Shown in pieces: positions 7,606 to 16,000 of a stretch of DNA of 64,000 nt (position 1 is its first letter; each line of letters opens with the position of its first letter). The stretch is taken from assembly GCF_018383905.1 (NCBI RefSeq), contig NZ_JAGYWA010000003.1:576927-640926 (forward strand). The letters run 5' to 3'. Source of the DNA: Flavobacterium branchiicola. Lineage in GTDB: Bacteria > Bacteroidota > Bacteroidia > Flavobacteriales > Flavobacteriaceae. The notes beneath the pieces were generated by a model. The model did not search any database. It was not told the origin of the DNA and saw only the letters and a program-made list of their open reading frames with translations. The position numbers and the translations under genes were made by a program.

Positions 7606-10029
7606 TTAAAACAATTTGTAAGTAACCCCAACTCTAAAGTTTGTTGGTTGTTCTGTTTGCCAGTAGTAAGCACTTAACCATTGGTAGTAAGAACCGCTAT
7701 AAAGGTATTTATTCAGAATATTAAATACGTTTGCTGTTACTTTAACTTTTCCTTTTTCATAAGATAAACCTCCGTCCAGTTTAAAATAAGATGGCAATTT
7801 TTGAAGACCCGGACTCCAGGTATCTGTCTGACGTCCGTCAAGGAAAGTTCCTCCAATAGAAGCTCCAAATCCTTTTAATTTACCATTTTGAACCGTATAG
7901 TTTAACCATGCATTTGCAGTATGTTTTGCATAACCTGGTACGACAGAACCTGCCGTAATACTTGGTACATTAGAATCCAAAACAATAGATTCTGTAAAAG
8001 CATAGTTTGCAATAAGATTAAGGCCATCAAATAATTTTCCTCTCACATCAAATTCAATACCTTCTGCTCTTTTTTCTCCTAGAATAACTTTAAATACATC
8101 ATTTGGTCCATTTGTAGGATCTGCAGTAAGTTCATTTTTCTTTAAAATTCTGTAGGCAGATAAAGTAGTAGACCATGATCCGTCAAACCAGTCTTTTTTA
8201 ATACCAAATTCAGTATTATTACCTGTTAATGGTTTTATTGGATCACCATTTTGAGTAATCCCGGATTGAGGAGTAAAAGCCTGATCATACAATCCATAAA
8301 CCGCGAAATTATCAGTTATAGAATAACTAACTCCTGCTCGAGGAGTAATATGACTGTCTTCCTGTGTTTCTCCCCAGCTTGACTGGCTAATCCAGGTATA
8401 TCTTGCAGCAAGAGTAACTCTTAGTCTATTTTGAAAAAATCCAAGTTCATCCTGAATATATCCTGCAGCATACCTAGAACTCATAAGTCCTCCTGCTCTT
8501 TGACTAAGTGGAGTCTCGTGATCGAAATTAGGAAAACCATTAGAAGGTGTACCATAATTCGGATTGTAAACATTAAATGGATTATCAACCGTGTCAAGAT
8601 CGTGAGATTGTCCCCAATCTGCCATATAATCTTTGTTTCCTAAATCTACTCCACCCAATAATTTATGACTTACAGCTCCTGTATTGAATTTTCCGTTTAC
8701 GAAAATTTGTCCTAAGTACATATTACTTTCTGCATCCCAGATACCAACATTTCTAATGATTTCCCCTTTTGCAAGTGTTCCTTCAGGAGTTCCGTTAAAA
8801 TCTCTGTCAACATCACCAGGACCAACTACACCAGGCCATGAGCTATATCCTTGTTGAATATATTTAAAATAAGAAGTTTGTGCAGTAAGTTTCCAGTTAT
8901 CATCAAATTTATGTTCAAATGTAAAGTAACCGCTGTGATCCTGAATATTAGTATCCGGCAATCCTGGCTGAGTCATTGTAAACCCAACTGGTAAAGTTGC
9001 ATATCCGTCAGATTGTGGTCCAAAAACATAAAAAGAACCTACCTCAGTCATATTTGCATATTGAAAATTGTATTCGGCAGTAATTTTTGTTTTATCATCA
9101 ATTTGGTATGAAATTACCGGAGCAATTACATAACGATTGTTGTGTTCAAAAGCACGGTGAGATCCTTTATTTTGAGCAGCTCCGTTAAATCTATACAATA
9201 ATTTTCCTTTTTTATCCAATTTCCCGTCAAGGTCAATACTTACTCTGTAAAAATCGTAGCTTCCACCCAAAACAGAAACTTCACCTTTTGTAATTCCGGT
9301 TGGTTTTTTAGTCACCACATTATAAAGTCCACTTGGATCACCGCTTGAAAGCATGAAACCTGCTGGCCCTTTTACAAATTCGATATGGTCTACAAAACTC
9401 ATATCTTCTGTTAATGGTCCCCAGAAAGAAGAAACCACGTTAAAACCATTACGGAATGCCTGAATTTGAGAACCACGCATCGTAATATTCGTATACAAAT
9501 CTCCCCAGTGTTCTACACGTGTAGCACCACTTACATTACGAATAACTCCGTCACTCATACTTACAATTTGCTGATCTTTTAAAGTCTGACCGCTTACAAT
9601 TTGTACGTTTTGTGGAATTTCTAAAACCGGAGTCTGAAGACGTAATGATAACGAAGGTTTGTCTTGTTTGTATTTATTTTTTGTGATAACAACTTCATCA
9701 AGATCTTCCTGACTTTCAGAAAGTGCAAAGTTTTTAGTAGTAACTTGTTTTGCTTTCACCACGATCGCATCTTCAGTTGAATGAATTCCAACAGAATGTA
9801 TACTAATTGTATACGATCCCGGTTTTACATTTCTAATATCGTATTGTCCACTTTCATTTGTAATGGCACTATACTTTGTTCCTTTTAACGCAACAGAAAT
9901 ACCTTCTGCGGGAACATTTCCGCTCAAAGATATTTTTCCAGTTACTCTTCCGCCGTTCTGTCCCATCATATTTAGTGATGTTAAAAAAAGTACAAAAAAG
10001 CAGATTTTTTTAATGGTTATTATATTCAT
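7606..10029 (-). CDS. TonB-dependent siderophore receptor with CarboxypepD_reg-like domain
   Basis: An 807-residue outer-membrane receptor. The signal peptide (residues 1-24) is followed by a carboxypeptidase-regulatory-like beta-sandwich (about 28-110, GKISLSGNVPAEGISVALKGT), then a plug domain beginning near VVITKNKY with PSLSLRLQTPVLEIPQNVQIV and the motif FVKGPAGFMLSSGDPSGLYNVVTKKP. The latter is typical of the FhuA/FoxA siderophore receptor branch. The rest is a 22-strand barrel ending in aromatic residues (FRVGVTYKLF). It takes up ferric siderophores using TonB energy. No inner-membrane transporter gene is adjacent. A good -33/-7 promoter lies upstream. Confidence 0.92.
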   Translation of the reverse strand: MNIITIKKICFFVLFLTSLNMMGQNGGRVTGKISLSGNVPAEGISVALKGTKYSAITNESGQYDIRNVKPGSYTISIHSVGIHSTEDAIVVKAKQVTTKNFALSESQEDLDEVVITKNKYKQDKPSLSLRLQTPVLEIPQNVQIVSGQTLKDQQIVSMSDGVIRNVSGATRVEHWGDLYTNITMRGSQIQAFRNGFNVVSSFWGPLTEDMSFVDHIEFVKGPAGFMLSSGDPSGLYNVVTKKPTGITKGEVSVLGGSYDFYRVSIDLDGKLDKKGKLLYRFNGAAQNKGSHRAFEHNNRYVIAPVISYQIDDKTKITAEYNFQYANMTEVGSFYVFGPQSDGYATLPVGFTMTQPGLPDTNIQDHSGYFTFEHKFDDNWKLTAQTSYFKYIQQGYSSWPGVVGPGDVDRDFNGTPEGTLAKGEIIRNVGIWDAESNMYLGQIFVNGKFNTGAVSHKLLGGVDLGNKDYMADWGQSHDLDTVDNPFNVYNPNYGTPSNGFPNFDHETPLSQRAGGLMSSRYAAGYIQDELGFFQNRLRVTLAARYTWISQSSWGETQEDSHITPRAGVSYSITDNFAVYGLYDQAFTPQSGITQNGDPIKPLTGNNTEFGIKKDWFDGSWSTTLSAYRILKKNELTADPTNGPNDVFKVILGEKRAEGIEFDVRGKLFDGLNLIANYAFTESIVLDSNVPSITAGSVVPGYAKHTANAWLNYTVQNGKLKGFGASIGGTFLDGRQTDTWSPGLQKLPSYFKLDGGLSYEKGKVKVTANVFNILNKYLYSGSYYQWLSAYYWQTEQPTNFRVGVTYKLF

Positions 10030-10055
10030 TTTAGTAAGATGTTAAATTTCGTTGG

Positions 10056-10086
10056 CAAAAGTAATTCCTAAAATTCTGTTTTCCAA
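10056..10086 (-). promoter_or_regulatory. Flavobacterial promoter of the TonB receptor gene
   Basis: On the minus strand, TTG (10084-10086) is separated by 20 bases from TACTTTTG (10056-10063). This matches the Bacteroidota consensus TTG-N17-23-TAnnTTTG. The -7 box is 26 bases from the start codon. Confidence 0.65.
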
Positions 10087-10312
10087 ATTATTTTTAATCA
10101 TTCTAAATAAAGATAAGAATTTACTCCTTTTTACTTATAAAAAAAATAAATATCATTATTTATTTGACTAAAAATAAGATTCAGCACAGTTATAGAAGCT
10201 CAGAAATCTATCCAAATCCCTTTAAAATTTTATCCGAACTATCTACATTGGAACAATTATTCCCTTTAAAAAATTAAAAAAGGAAACGCGCTCTCGTACT
10301 TTCAGGTTCATT

Positions 10313-10345
10313 TTGCAAAATAATCCGAAAGTCTGCTTATCTTTA
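10313..10345 (+). promoter_or_regulatory. Probable promoter of the thiolase gene
   Basis: TTG at 10313-10315 and TATCTTTA at 10338-10345, spaced by 22 bases, fit the Bacteroidota consensus except for the last base of the -7 box. It lies 35 bases before the ATG. The rest of the 350-base gap (10087-10312) shows nothing else I can name. Confidence 0.5.
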
Positions 10346-10379
10346 ATCTTCTAATATTCTCCAAAACAAAAATCCAGAT

Positions 10380-11660
10380 ATGAACAATACCACTACTACC
10401 AGAAAAGTTGCCATTGTAGGTTATAACCGAATTCCTTTTGCAAGAGCAAATACCGCATATTCTAACGTTGGAAACCAGGATATGATGGTAGCTGCACTAA
10501 ATGGCCTAATTGACAAATACCATTTACAAGAAAAACTACTTGGCGAGGTCGCTGGCGGAGCCGTTATAAAACATACTTACGATAACAATTTGATTCGCGA
10601 ATGCGTAATGAAAACAGCTCTCGATCCCGCAACTCCTGCCTGCGATTTACAGCAAGCCTGCGATACCGGAATTGAAAGTGCGGTTTACATTGCTAATAAA
10701 ATTGCGCTTGGACAAATTGACTGTGGAATTGCCGGTGGTGTTGATTCTATTAGTGATATCCCAATGGCAATGAGCGAGAATTTGAGAAAGATTTTATTAG
10801 AAGCCCGACAAGCAAAATCATTGGGTGGAAGAATAAAATCTTTTCTAAAAATCCGTCCAAAGGATTTAGTCCCATTAGTTCCGAGAAATGAAGAATCCCA
10901 AACCGGACTTTCTATGGGCGGACATACTGAAGTTACAGCCAAATATTATAAAATATCCAGAGAAGATCAGGATCAATTTGCGCTTAGAAGTCATTTAAAT
11001 ATGGCAAAAGCCTACGATGAAGGTTTTTTTGATGATATGATTACGCCTTTTAACGGACTTGAAAAAGATAATAATCTGAGAAAAGACAGCACAATGGAGA
11101 AGCTGGCAAAATTAAATCCGGCTTTTGATAAAGTAAACGGAACATTAACCGCAGGAAACTCTACTCCTCTAAGCGATGGTGCATCATGTATACTTCTGGC
11201 AAGTGAAGAATGGGCAAAAGAACAAGGACTTCCTATTTTGGCTTATATTACATTTGCCGAAATTGCTGCCATTGAATATGTAAAAAAACAACAAAATCTT
11301 TTATTGGCCCCTTTATTTGCAGCCAGCAGAATGCTTGAAAAAGCAGGGTTAAATCTTCAGGATTTTGATTATTATGAAATTCATGAAGCATTTGCAGCGC
11401 AGACTTTAGCCACTTTAAAAATTTGGGAAAGTCCGGAACTTAGTACCGAATTAGGTTTAAAGAAAACACTCGGCGCAATTGATCGCGAAAAACTAAATGT
11501 AAAAGGAAGCAGTCTTGCTGCTGCACATCCTTTTGCTGCAACCGGAGGAAGAATTATTGGTGTAATGGCAAAATTACTAAATGAAAAAGGTTCAGGAAGA
11601 GGTCTTGTTTCTATTTGTGCTGCAGGCGGACAAGGTGTTACGATGATAATTGAAAAGTAA
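10380..11660 (+). CDS. Acetyl-CoA C-acyltransferase (thiolase, FadI-like)
   Basis: A 426-residue thiolase. The nucleophile is Cys94 in DLQQACDTGIES, the general base His383 lies in AAAHPFAATGGR, and the second active-site Cys413 lies in SICAAGGQG. The protein is longer than the usual 390-residue AtoB-type enzyme and matches the FadI/HADHB-type branch (GNQDMMVAALNGLI and LLGEVAGGAV near the N-terminus). It splits 3-ketoacyl-CoA in fatty-acid breakdown or condenses acetyl-CoA units. It stands alone here, without the multifunctional FadJ subunit next to it, so its pathway cannot be fixed from context. Confidence 0.9.
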   Translation: MNNTTTTRKVAIVGYNRIPFARANTAYSNVGNQDMMVAALNGLIDKYHLQEKLLGEVAGGAVIKHTYDNNLIRECVMKTALDPATPACDLQQACDTGIESAVYIANKIALGQIDCGIAGGVDSISDIPMAMSENLRKILLEARQAKSLGGRIKSFLKIRPKDLVPLVPRNEESQTGLSMGGHTEVTAKYYKISREDQDQFALRSHLNMAKAYDEGFFDDMITPFNGLEKDNNLRKDSTMEKLAKLNPAFDKVNGTLTAGNSTPLSDGASCILLASEEWAKEQGLPILAYITFAEIAAIEYVKKQQNLLLAPLFAASRMLEKAGLNLQDFDYYEIHEAFAAQTLATLKIWESPELSTELGLKKTLGAIDREKLNVKGSSLAAAHPFAATGGRIIGVMAKLLNEKGSGRGLVSICAAGGQGVTMIIEK

Positions 11661-11679
11661 AATTTTTTCAACTAGAATT

Positions 11680-11720
11680 ATCTTTGTCAAAGTTTAAAAC
11701 TTTGACAAAGATTTTTTTTT
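11680..11720. terminator. Terminator between thiolase and azoreductase genes
   Basis: A 16-bp perfect stem (11680-11695 with 11697-11712, built around ATCTTTGTCAAAGTTT) is followed by a run of T. On the other strand the flank is less T-rich, so it mainly serves the plus-strand thiolase gene but could work for both convergent genes. Confidence 0.85.
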
Positions 11721-11723
11721 AAA

Positions 11724-12329
11724 TTAAAAAGCAAACTCTTCAACAGTTACTAAAGCTTTCGGCAAAGCATTTTCAGCAAAATCAGGAATTGCAGTTCCTT
11801 CTACACGAAAAGTCGTTACATCAGTCATTCCTAAAAAGCCTAATACGGTACGTAAATAAGGTTCTGCAAAATCGTAATTCTTATATGGACCTTCAGAAAA
11901 TATAGCACCCGATGCAATAGATAAATAAACTTTTTTATTCTTAACCAATCCTTTTGGTCCTTCTGCACTATAACTAAAAGTTTTCCCTGCCCTTGCAATC
12001 TGATCAATCCAGCCTTTTAAAACTGCCGGAATTCCAAAGTTATACAAAGCCACACTGATAACAATAATATCAGATTCCTGCAAATCTTGTATCGCGTCTT
12101 CTGAGTATTTAATTATTGCAGCCTGCTCCTCAGTAGGTATTACAGCATAAAAAGCATTTATTTGAGAATCTGTCAAATAAGGCAATGGATTCTTGGTAAG
12201 ATCCAGCGTCTGTACCTTACTTTCAGGATTTGCTTCTTTTAATTTTTCTATAACTGCATTCGACAATTTAGTACTAGAAGAATTCTCTCCTTTAGTACTC
12301 GTTATTATTTGTAGAATTTTTTGACTCAT
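11724..12329 (-). CDS. FMN-dependent NADH:quinone oxidoreductase / azoreductase (AzoR-like)
   Basis: I place the start at the ATG at 12329 (MSQKILQIITSTKG), giving 201 residues; a longer frame adds ten unconserved residues. The flavodoxin-like fold is marked by the phosphate-binding STKGENSSSTKLS segment, the ALYNFGIPAVLKGWIDQIAR block that binds FMN and lines the dimer interface, and GKTFSYSAEGPKGL. AzoR enzymes reduce quinones and azo compounds with NADH and protect against electrophile stress. The gene is divergent from an HxlR regulator, the usual arrangement for YodB/QorR-type electrophile sensing. The -7 box TAAGTTTG is on the minus strand at 12357-12364. Confidence 0.9.
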   Translation of the reverse strand: MSQKILQIITSTKGENSSSTKLSNAVIEKLKEANPESKVQTLDLTKNPLPYLTDSQINAFYAVIPTEEQAAIIKYSEDAIQDLQESDIIVISVALYNFGIPAVLKGWIDQIARAGKTFSYSAEGPKGLVKNKKVYLSIASGAIFSEGPYKNYDFAEPYLRTVLGFLGMTDVTTFRVEGTAIPDFAENALPKALVTVEEFAF

Positions 12330-12373
12330 AATTTTATATTGATTTGTTTTACAATACAAACTTATTTACATTT

Positions 12374-12426
12374 ACTATCTCTTTTATAGTACTATCCCTG
12401 AGGATAGCGCTATCCTCGAAGATAGT
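12374..12426. promoter_or_regulatory. Probable HxlR operator between azoR and hxlR
   Basis: The 109-base divergent intergenic region contains a perfect 18-bp palindrome, GAGGATAGCGCTATCCTC (12400-12417). It is nested inside a second inverted pair, ACTATC (12391-12396) and GATAGT (12421-12426). A further ACTATC is at 12374-12379, one half-site 17 bases before the next. Several CTATC half-sites on both sides of a centre of symmetry are what a dimeric HxlR regulator would bind. They are upstream of the azoR -7 box and in front of hxlR. Confidence 0.75.
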
Positions 12427-12438
12427 AAAGCAAAAAAC

Positions 12439-12819
12439 ATGAAAACTACAGCAGATATCATAAGCGAAATAGAAGCACAAAAACACCAACCACAAGAATG
12501 TATGGCTGCACTTTTACCGGTAAGAGATGCGCTTGAAATTTTAAGCGGAAGATGGAAATTGCCTATTTTAATTGCGCTTTCTAATCGCCCAAAACGGTTT
12601 AAAGAAATTTCTAAAGACATAAACGGAATCACAGACAAAATGCTTTCTAAAGAATTAAAAGATCTGGAAATCAATAAACTTGTAACAAGAACGGTTTACG
12701 ATACTTTTCCGCCCACAGTAGAATATGCAAGAACAGAACACAGCAAATCGCTTACAAATGTTATTATGGCATTAAAAGAATGGGGCGATTTACACCGAAA
12801 AGAAATTATTGGAAGGTAA
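12439..12819 (+). CDS. HxlR-family transcriptional regulator
   Basis: A 126-residue winged-helix protein. The family signature runs CMAALLPVRDALEILSGRWKLPILIAL then RPKRFKEISKDINGITDKMLSKELKDLE, with a C-terminal dimerisation helix. A single Cys (in PQECMAALL, residue 22) lies where YodB/QorR-type sensors carry their reactive Cys. It probably represses the divergent azoreductase gene and itself through the CTATC palindromes between them, and is released by quinones or similar electrophiles; this is inference from family and context. Confidence 0.9.
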   Translation: MKTTADIISEIEAQKHQPQECMAALLPVRDALEILSGRWKLPILIALSNRPKRFKEISKDINGITDKMLSKELKDLEINKLVTRTVYDTFPPTVEYARTEHSKSLTNVIMALKEWGDLHRKEIIGR

Positions 12820-12823
12820 TTTT

Positions 12824-12869
12824 TTTCACGCAGATCAGGCAGATTAAGCAGATAATAATCTGCGTGAAA
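12824..12869. repeat. 12-bp inverted repeat after hxlR
   Basis: The arms TTTCACGCAGAT (12824-12835) and its exact complement (12858-12869) flank GCAGATTAAGCAGATAAT-like direct repeats. It could act as a terminator of hxlR, or is one of the palindromic repeats common in this window. Confidence 0.7.
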
Positions 12870-12906
12870 TAAAAATCGCTTTAATTAGTCGCTTTAATAA
12901 AATAAC

Positions 12907-12940
12907 AAACCCGACAGGTTTCAAAAATCTGTCGGGTTTA
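12907..12940. terminator. Terminator between hxlR and DapB-like genes
   Basis: A perfect 11-bp GC-containing stem (AAACCCGACAG, 12907-12917, with 12929-12939) lies between convergent genes, 19 bases from the stop codon of the DapB-like gene. The A-rich left and T-rich right flanks allow termination in both directions. The same CTGACAGGTT/AACCTGTCAG type of stem appears after the receiver gene near 40.36 kb. Confidence 0.75.
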
Positions 12941-12958
12941 ATTATTATACCACATATT

Positions 12959-13708
12959 TTAAACCGCAAAATAAGGCGACAGAATATCCTCAAAATTATA
13001 TAAACCTTTCTTTTTATCTTTTAAATTCTCCACCACAAAAACAACTCCGTTTCCAAAAGCTTCTCTCGAAATAGATTCATGAATTAATCGAACCGTTTGA
13101 TATGGAAAACCGAAAATCACTTCATGCTTCCCAACAATTCCCCCTGCCCTCACTGAGTTTATATTTTCTTTTTCGACATCAAGCGCTTCAGCAATTTTCA
13201 CAGCAGTTCCCGATGTACCTTTCTTGGTTTTAAAATGTTCTTCATTCACTTCAATATCCACCCAGGGCGCTATTTTCTTCAGAAATTTAGAAGCAAATAA
13301 CAAATAATTCACGCCAAGCGTAATATTTGGCGACCAAAACACAGTTGTTTTGCGCGCCAGTTTCTTTAATAATTGTAATTCTTTTTCCTGATAATGAGAT
13401 ATTGCCGATATGATTTTAACCTTTTTCTCTGCTGCAAATTCCCCATAAGTATAAATTCCGTCACTTGAAGAAAAATCAATAATTGCATCAACAGGATGTT
13501 TCTCCAGCAATTCCTCTGCCGTTGTTGTTGCGCTTGAATAGATTAAGCCGGGTTCGTCTGATTCAACTCCAAAAAATTCAGGCACAGATCTGTGTTCTAA
13601 AACCTTACTTTGTCTTAAAACCCATTCCAAAGAAAATTTCTCATTATCTAATAAAATTGACGCTACTGATTTTCCAGTTTTTCCGAATCCGATTAATCCT
13701 ATTTTCAT
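12959..13708 (-). CDS. Divergent DapB-like reductase (dihydrodipicolinate reductase family)
   Basis: A 249-residue Rossmann protein with GLIGFGKTGKSVASIL at the N-terminus and the DapB C-terminal domain. In true DapB the active-site segment reads E-x-H-H-x-x-K-x-D-A-P-S-G-T-A. Here it reads EEHFKTKKGTSGTA: the first His and the Lys are kept, but the second His is Phe and the DAP triplet is shortened. The enzyme would normally reduce the lysine-pathway intermediate dihydrodipicolinate with NAD(P)H. Because of the changed motif and lone position (no dap or lys genes nearby), it may be a paralogue with another substrate. It starts with ATG at 13708. Confidence 0.75.
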   Translation of the reverse strand: MKIGLIGFGKTGKSVASILLDNEKFSLEWVLRQSKVLEHRSVPEFFGVESDEPGLIYSSATTTAEELLEKHPVDAIIDFSSSDGIYTYGEFAAEKKVKIISAISHYQEKELQLLKKLARKTTVFWSPNITLGVNYLLFASKFLKKIAPWVDIEVNEEHFKTKKGTSGTAVKIAEALDVEKENINSVRAGGIVGKHEVIFGFPYQTVRLIHESISREAFGNGVVFVVENLKDKKKGLYNFEDILSPYFAV

Positions 13709-14101
13709 ATTTTATTTTTTTGTTGGACGAAATGTCCGTTAGTAGAAATTGACATTATTTAGAAGTTAATGTCGAAGCAAAAAATAATTATTTGACGTAT
13801 CAATAATTATCTATTTGAGCTAAAATAGAAATTTTATAACAGGAATTCTAGTAAATATTGCTTTATATAACAATTAGACAAGTCCTTAACAGGAATTATC
13901 GTGATAAATAACAAAAGCATTTTATAAAGTTCAGGATCATTTCATTACTTTTTTACAGAAAATTTCTACACCACTTTTCAAATTCCATTTTGTTTACTAA
14001 AAATTAAGATTTAGTAGTAAAAAAAAGTAGCAATAATGTATCCCTTAATATATTTTGAGTAGTTTTATCACCTGATTGTCCCCAAACAAAATCAGCATAT
14101 A
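13709..14101. other. Intergenic region with inverted repeats, no gene
   Basis: This 393-base divergent gap has two small inverted repeats near the DapB-like start: GGAC-n5-GTCC at about 13724-13736 and GACATTA-n9-TAATGTC at 13751-13773. They could be regulator sites for the DapB-like gene. The remainder, up to the DUF1810 gene, is AT-rich and shows no frame or motif I can support. Confidence 0.5.
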
Positions 14102-14536
14102 ATGGCCTACAATAACAATGAATTAATGCGTTTTTTAGACGCACAAAATAAGTTATACCTATCTGCGCTTTCTGAAATAAAAAACGGAAAGAAAGAATCT
14201 CCCTGGATGTGGTTTATTTTTCCTCAGATAAAAGGATTTGGTTCTTGTGATAACTCCAAGTTTTACGAAATTAAAAATGCCGATGAAGCAATCGCTTTTT
14301 TAGAGCATCCTATTTTAGGAAAACATTTGGTTGAAATTACGTCTGAACTCATTAAAAATGAAGAGAAATCAGTCACTGAAATTTTTGGAAATCCCGACGA
14401 TGAAAATCTGCAATCCTGCATGACGTTGTTTGCCAGTATTCAAAATACAGAACCTATTTTTGAAGAAGTTTTAGACAAATACTTCGACGGATCGACCGAT
14501 TTTCATACACTTCAATTGCTCTACAGTAATTTATAA
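14102..14536 (+). CDS. DUF1810 family protein
   Basis: A 144-residue cytoplasmic protein that matches DUF1810 throughout: LMRFLDAQNKLYLSALSEIKNGKKESPWMWFIFPQIKG, then the helical middle (AIAFLEHPILGKHLVEITSEL) and SCMTLFASI...FEEVLDKYFDG. The family has an all-helical fold and no established function. It is complete and stands alone. Confidence 0.9.
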   Translation: MAYNNNELMRFLDAQNKLYLSALSEIKNGKKESPWMWFIFPQIKGFGSCDNSKFYEIKNADEAIAFLEHPILGKHLVEITSELIKNEEKSVTEIFGNPDDENLQSCMTLFASIQNTEPIFEEVLDKYFDGSTDFHTLQLLYSNL

Positions 14537-14601
14537 AACAGCACAGGATTATTTGTTAACCTTTATTTATCAAAAGTAAAGATTTTTAAAAATAAGATCT
14601 T

Positions 14602-14609
14602 TATATTTG
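14602..14609 (+). promoter_or_regulatory. Probable -7 box and operator before the His/Cys protein
   Basis: TATATTTG fits the TAnnTTTG -7 consensus. It runs directly into a GCAAC-ACT-GTTGC palindrome (14609-14621), which would place a regulator at the transcription start. No clear TTG -33 box is seen at the expected distance. Confidence 0.45.
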
Positions 14610-14673
14610 CAACACTGTTGCGTTTGTTTACTTCAGCATTAATGATTTAAATCTGCCACAGAAATACCACTGA

Positions 14674-15024
14674 ATGAAAAAGAGAATCGTAGTTGTAAAT
14701 TTCTTAATGTCTTTTGCCGTATTGTTTGCAATGCTGTTTCAGACTTTGCACTCCTACGAGCATGTTTTTAAGCAAATTTCAGAGAAACACTGCGCTCATA
14801 AATACACAAAAGGTCAAAAAGAAATCACTCACAGTCATTCTGTTGAGAATACCTGCCACATTTGCCATTTTACCTTTAGTACTTATATTCCAAATTCTTT
14901 TCAGGCAGTTACTTTTCAAAAAATAACTATTGAAACCTCTTATCAGTTCTTTTACACAAAGAGTGTTTCATCATTTTTCAAAGGCAGTCTTTTTGCACTG
15001 CGCGCACCACCCGCGTTATTCTAA
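14674..15024 (+). CDS. Small His/Cys-rich membrane-anchored protein, DUF2946-like
   Basis: A 116-residue protein with an N-terminal signal anchor (residues 5-24), then YEHVFKQISEKHCAHKY and HSHSVENTCHICHFTF, a cluster of about nine His and three Cys that looks able to bind metal, and a C-terminus ending ALRAPPALF. The combination of a hydrophobic start, a CxxC/His cluster and a terminal RAPP motif resembles DUF2946 proteins, which in proteobacteria are often encoded next to TonB-dependent copper receptors. Here the next genes include an ABC ATPase and a TonB receptor, so a metal-related role is likely. The family link is from memory of the pattern and is uncertain. Confidence 0.65.
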   Translation: MKKRIVVVNFLMSFAVLFAMLFQTLHSYEHVFKQISEKHCAHKYTKGQKEITHSHSVENTCHICHFTFSTYIPNSFQAVTFQKITIETSYQFFYTKSVSSFFKGSLFALRAPPALF

Positions 15025-15274
15025 TTTACTACATTTTATTTATTCGAAAAACGAATTCCTTTTTTATCTGTTTTGCAAAAACTGATAAAGAGTAAAGCAC
15101 GTTTTATCGCATTTTTTGATTTGAGTTCTTTAAACACTCCTATTTTTAAACCCTTATTCTGTAGTACACATTTCTCGAAAAAAACAAATTAAAAACCAAG
15201 CTTTTACCACTTGTAAAAGCCTGAAATTTCTTTTGTTTCCATTTTAAATCAATTCACTCAAATACATAAAACCA

Positions 15275-15970
15275 ATGCTTACAGCAAGAAATCTCACCAA
15301 AAAATATGGTGATTACACCGCTTTGAATAAACTTAATTTAACTATTAAAGAAGGAGAAATCTTTGCTCTGTTAGGTCAGAACGGCGCCGGAAAAACCACA
15401 ACAATTAACCTGTTTCTGGGTTTTACAGAACCAACATCTGGAGAATTGGAAATCAACAATATTTCAGTTACCGAAAATAATCAGGAAACCAAAAAACATG
15501 TCGCTTATATTCCGGAAACGGTAATGCTTTATCCCAACTTAACAGGATTAGAAAATTTAAAGTTTTTCTCGTCACTGGCGGGATTTAAATACTCTAAAGG
15601 TGAACTGACTTATTTTTTAAACAAAGCCGGATTGCAGACCAAAGCACATCATAATAATCTTGGTGGCTATTCTAAAGGAATGCGCCAGAAAGTTGGCATT
15701 GCAATCGCCATTGCTAAAAAAGCCAAAGTGCTTTTACTCGACGAGCCAACAAGTGGTTTAGACCCAAAAGCTTCCAATGAATTTTCTCAGATTTTAAAAG
15801 AACTTTCCGCAGACGGAACTGCTATTCTAATGGCTACACACGATATTTTCAGAGCCCGCGAAGTGGCTTCGCATATTGGTATTATGAAACAAGGAAATCT
15901 AGTTACGGTAATCGAAGCTGAAAAAATTTCGGCCAATGAATTGGAAAACTTATATCTACAAACCGTTTAA
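15275..15970 (+). CDS. ABC-2 type transporter ATPase
   Basis: A 231-residue nucleotide-binding subunit with Walker A (GQNGAGKTT), signature GGYSKGMRQK, Walker B (VLLLDEPTSGLD) and the switch His in MATHD. The NosF/CcmA-like branch, which powers ABC-2 permeases, uses this SKGMRQ-type signature. It is the first of the operon-like set with a TonB receptor (31 bases downstream) and two ABC-2 permeases after that. The 250 bases before it hold no gene I can see. Confidence 0.92.
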   Translation: MLTARNLTKKYGDYTALNKLNLTIKEGEIFALLGQNGAGKTTTINLFLGFTEPTSGELEINNISVTENNQETKKHVAYIPETVMLYPNLTGLENLKFFSSLAGFKYSKGELTYFLNKAGLQTKAHHNNLGGYSKGMRQKVGIAIAIAKKAKVLLLDEPTSGLDPKASNEFSQILKELSADGTAILMATHDIFRAREVASHIGIMKQGNLVTVIEAEKISANELENLYLQTV

Positions 15971-16000
15971 AGGAAATGTATTTTCCGTACATCAAAAAAA

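Noticed and set aside
7461..7673. Minus-strand frame of 70 codons
   Set aside because: It covers the 25-bp inverted repeat and the end of the TonB receptor gene; composition is that of a shadow frame.
7606..10029. Possible role of this TonB receptor in the TonB/ABC-2 locus at 14.7-21.3 kb
   Set aside because: The two loci are separated by unrelated genes (thiolase, azoreductase, DapB-like) and terminators; there is no sign of shared regulation.
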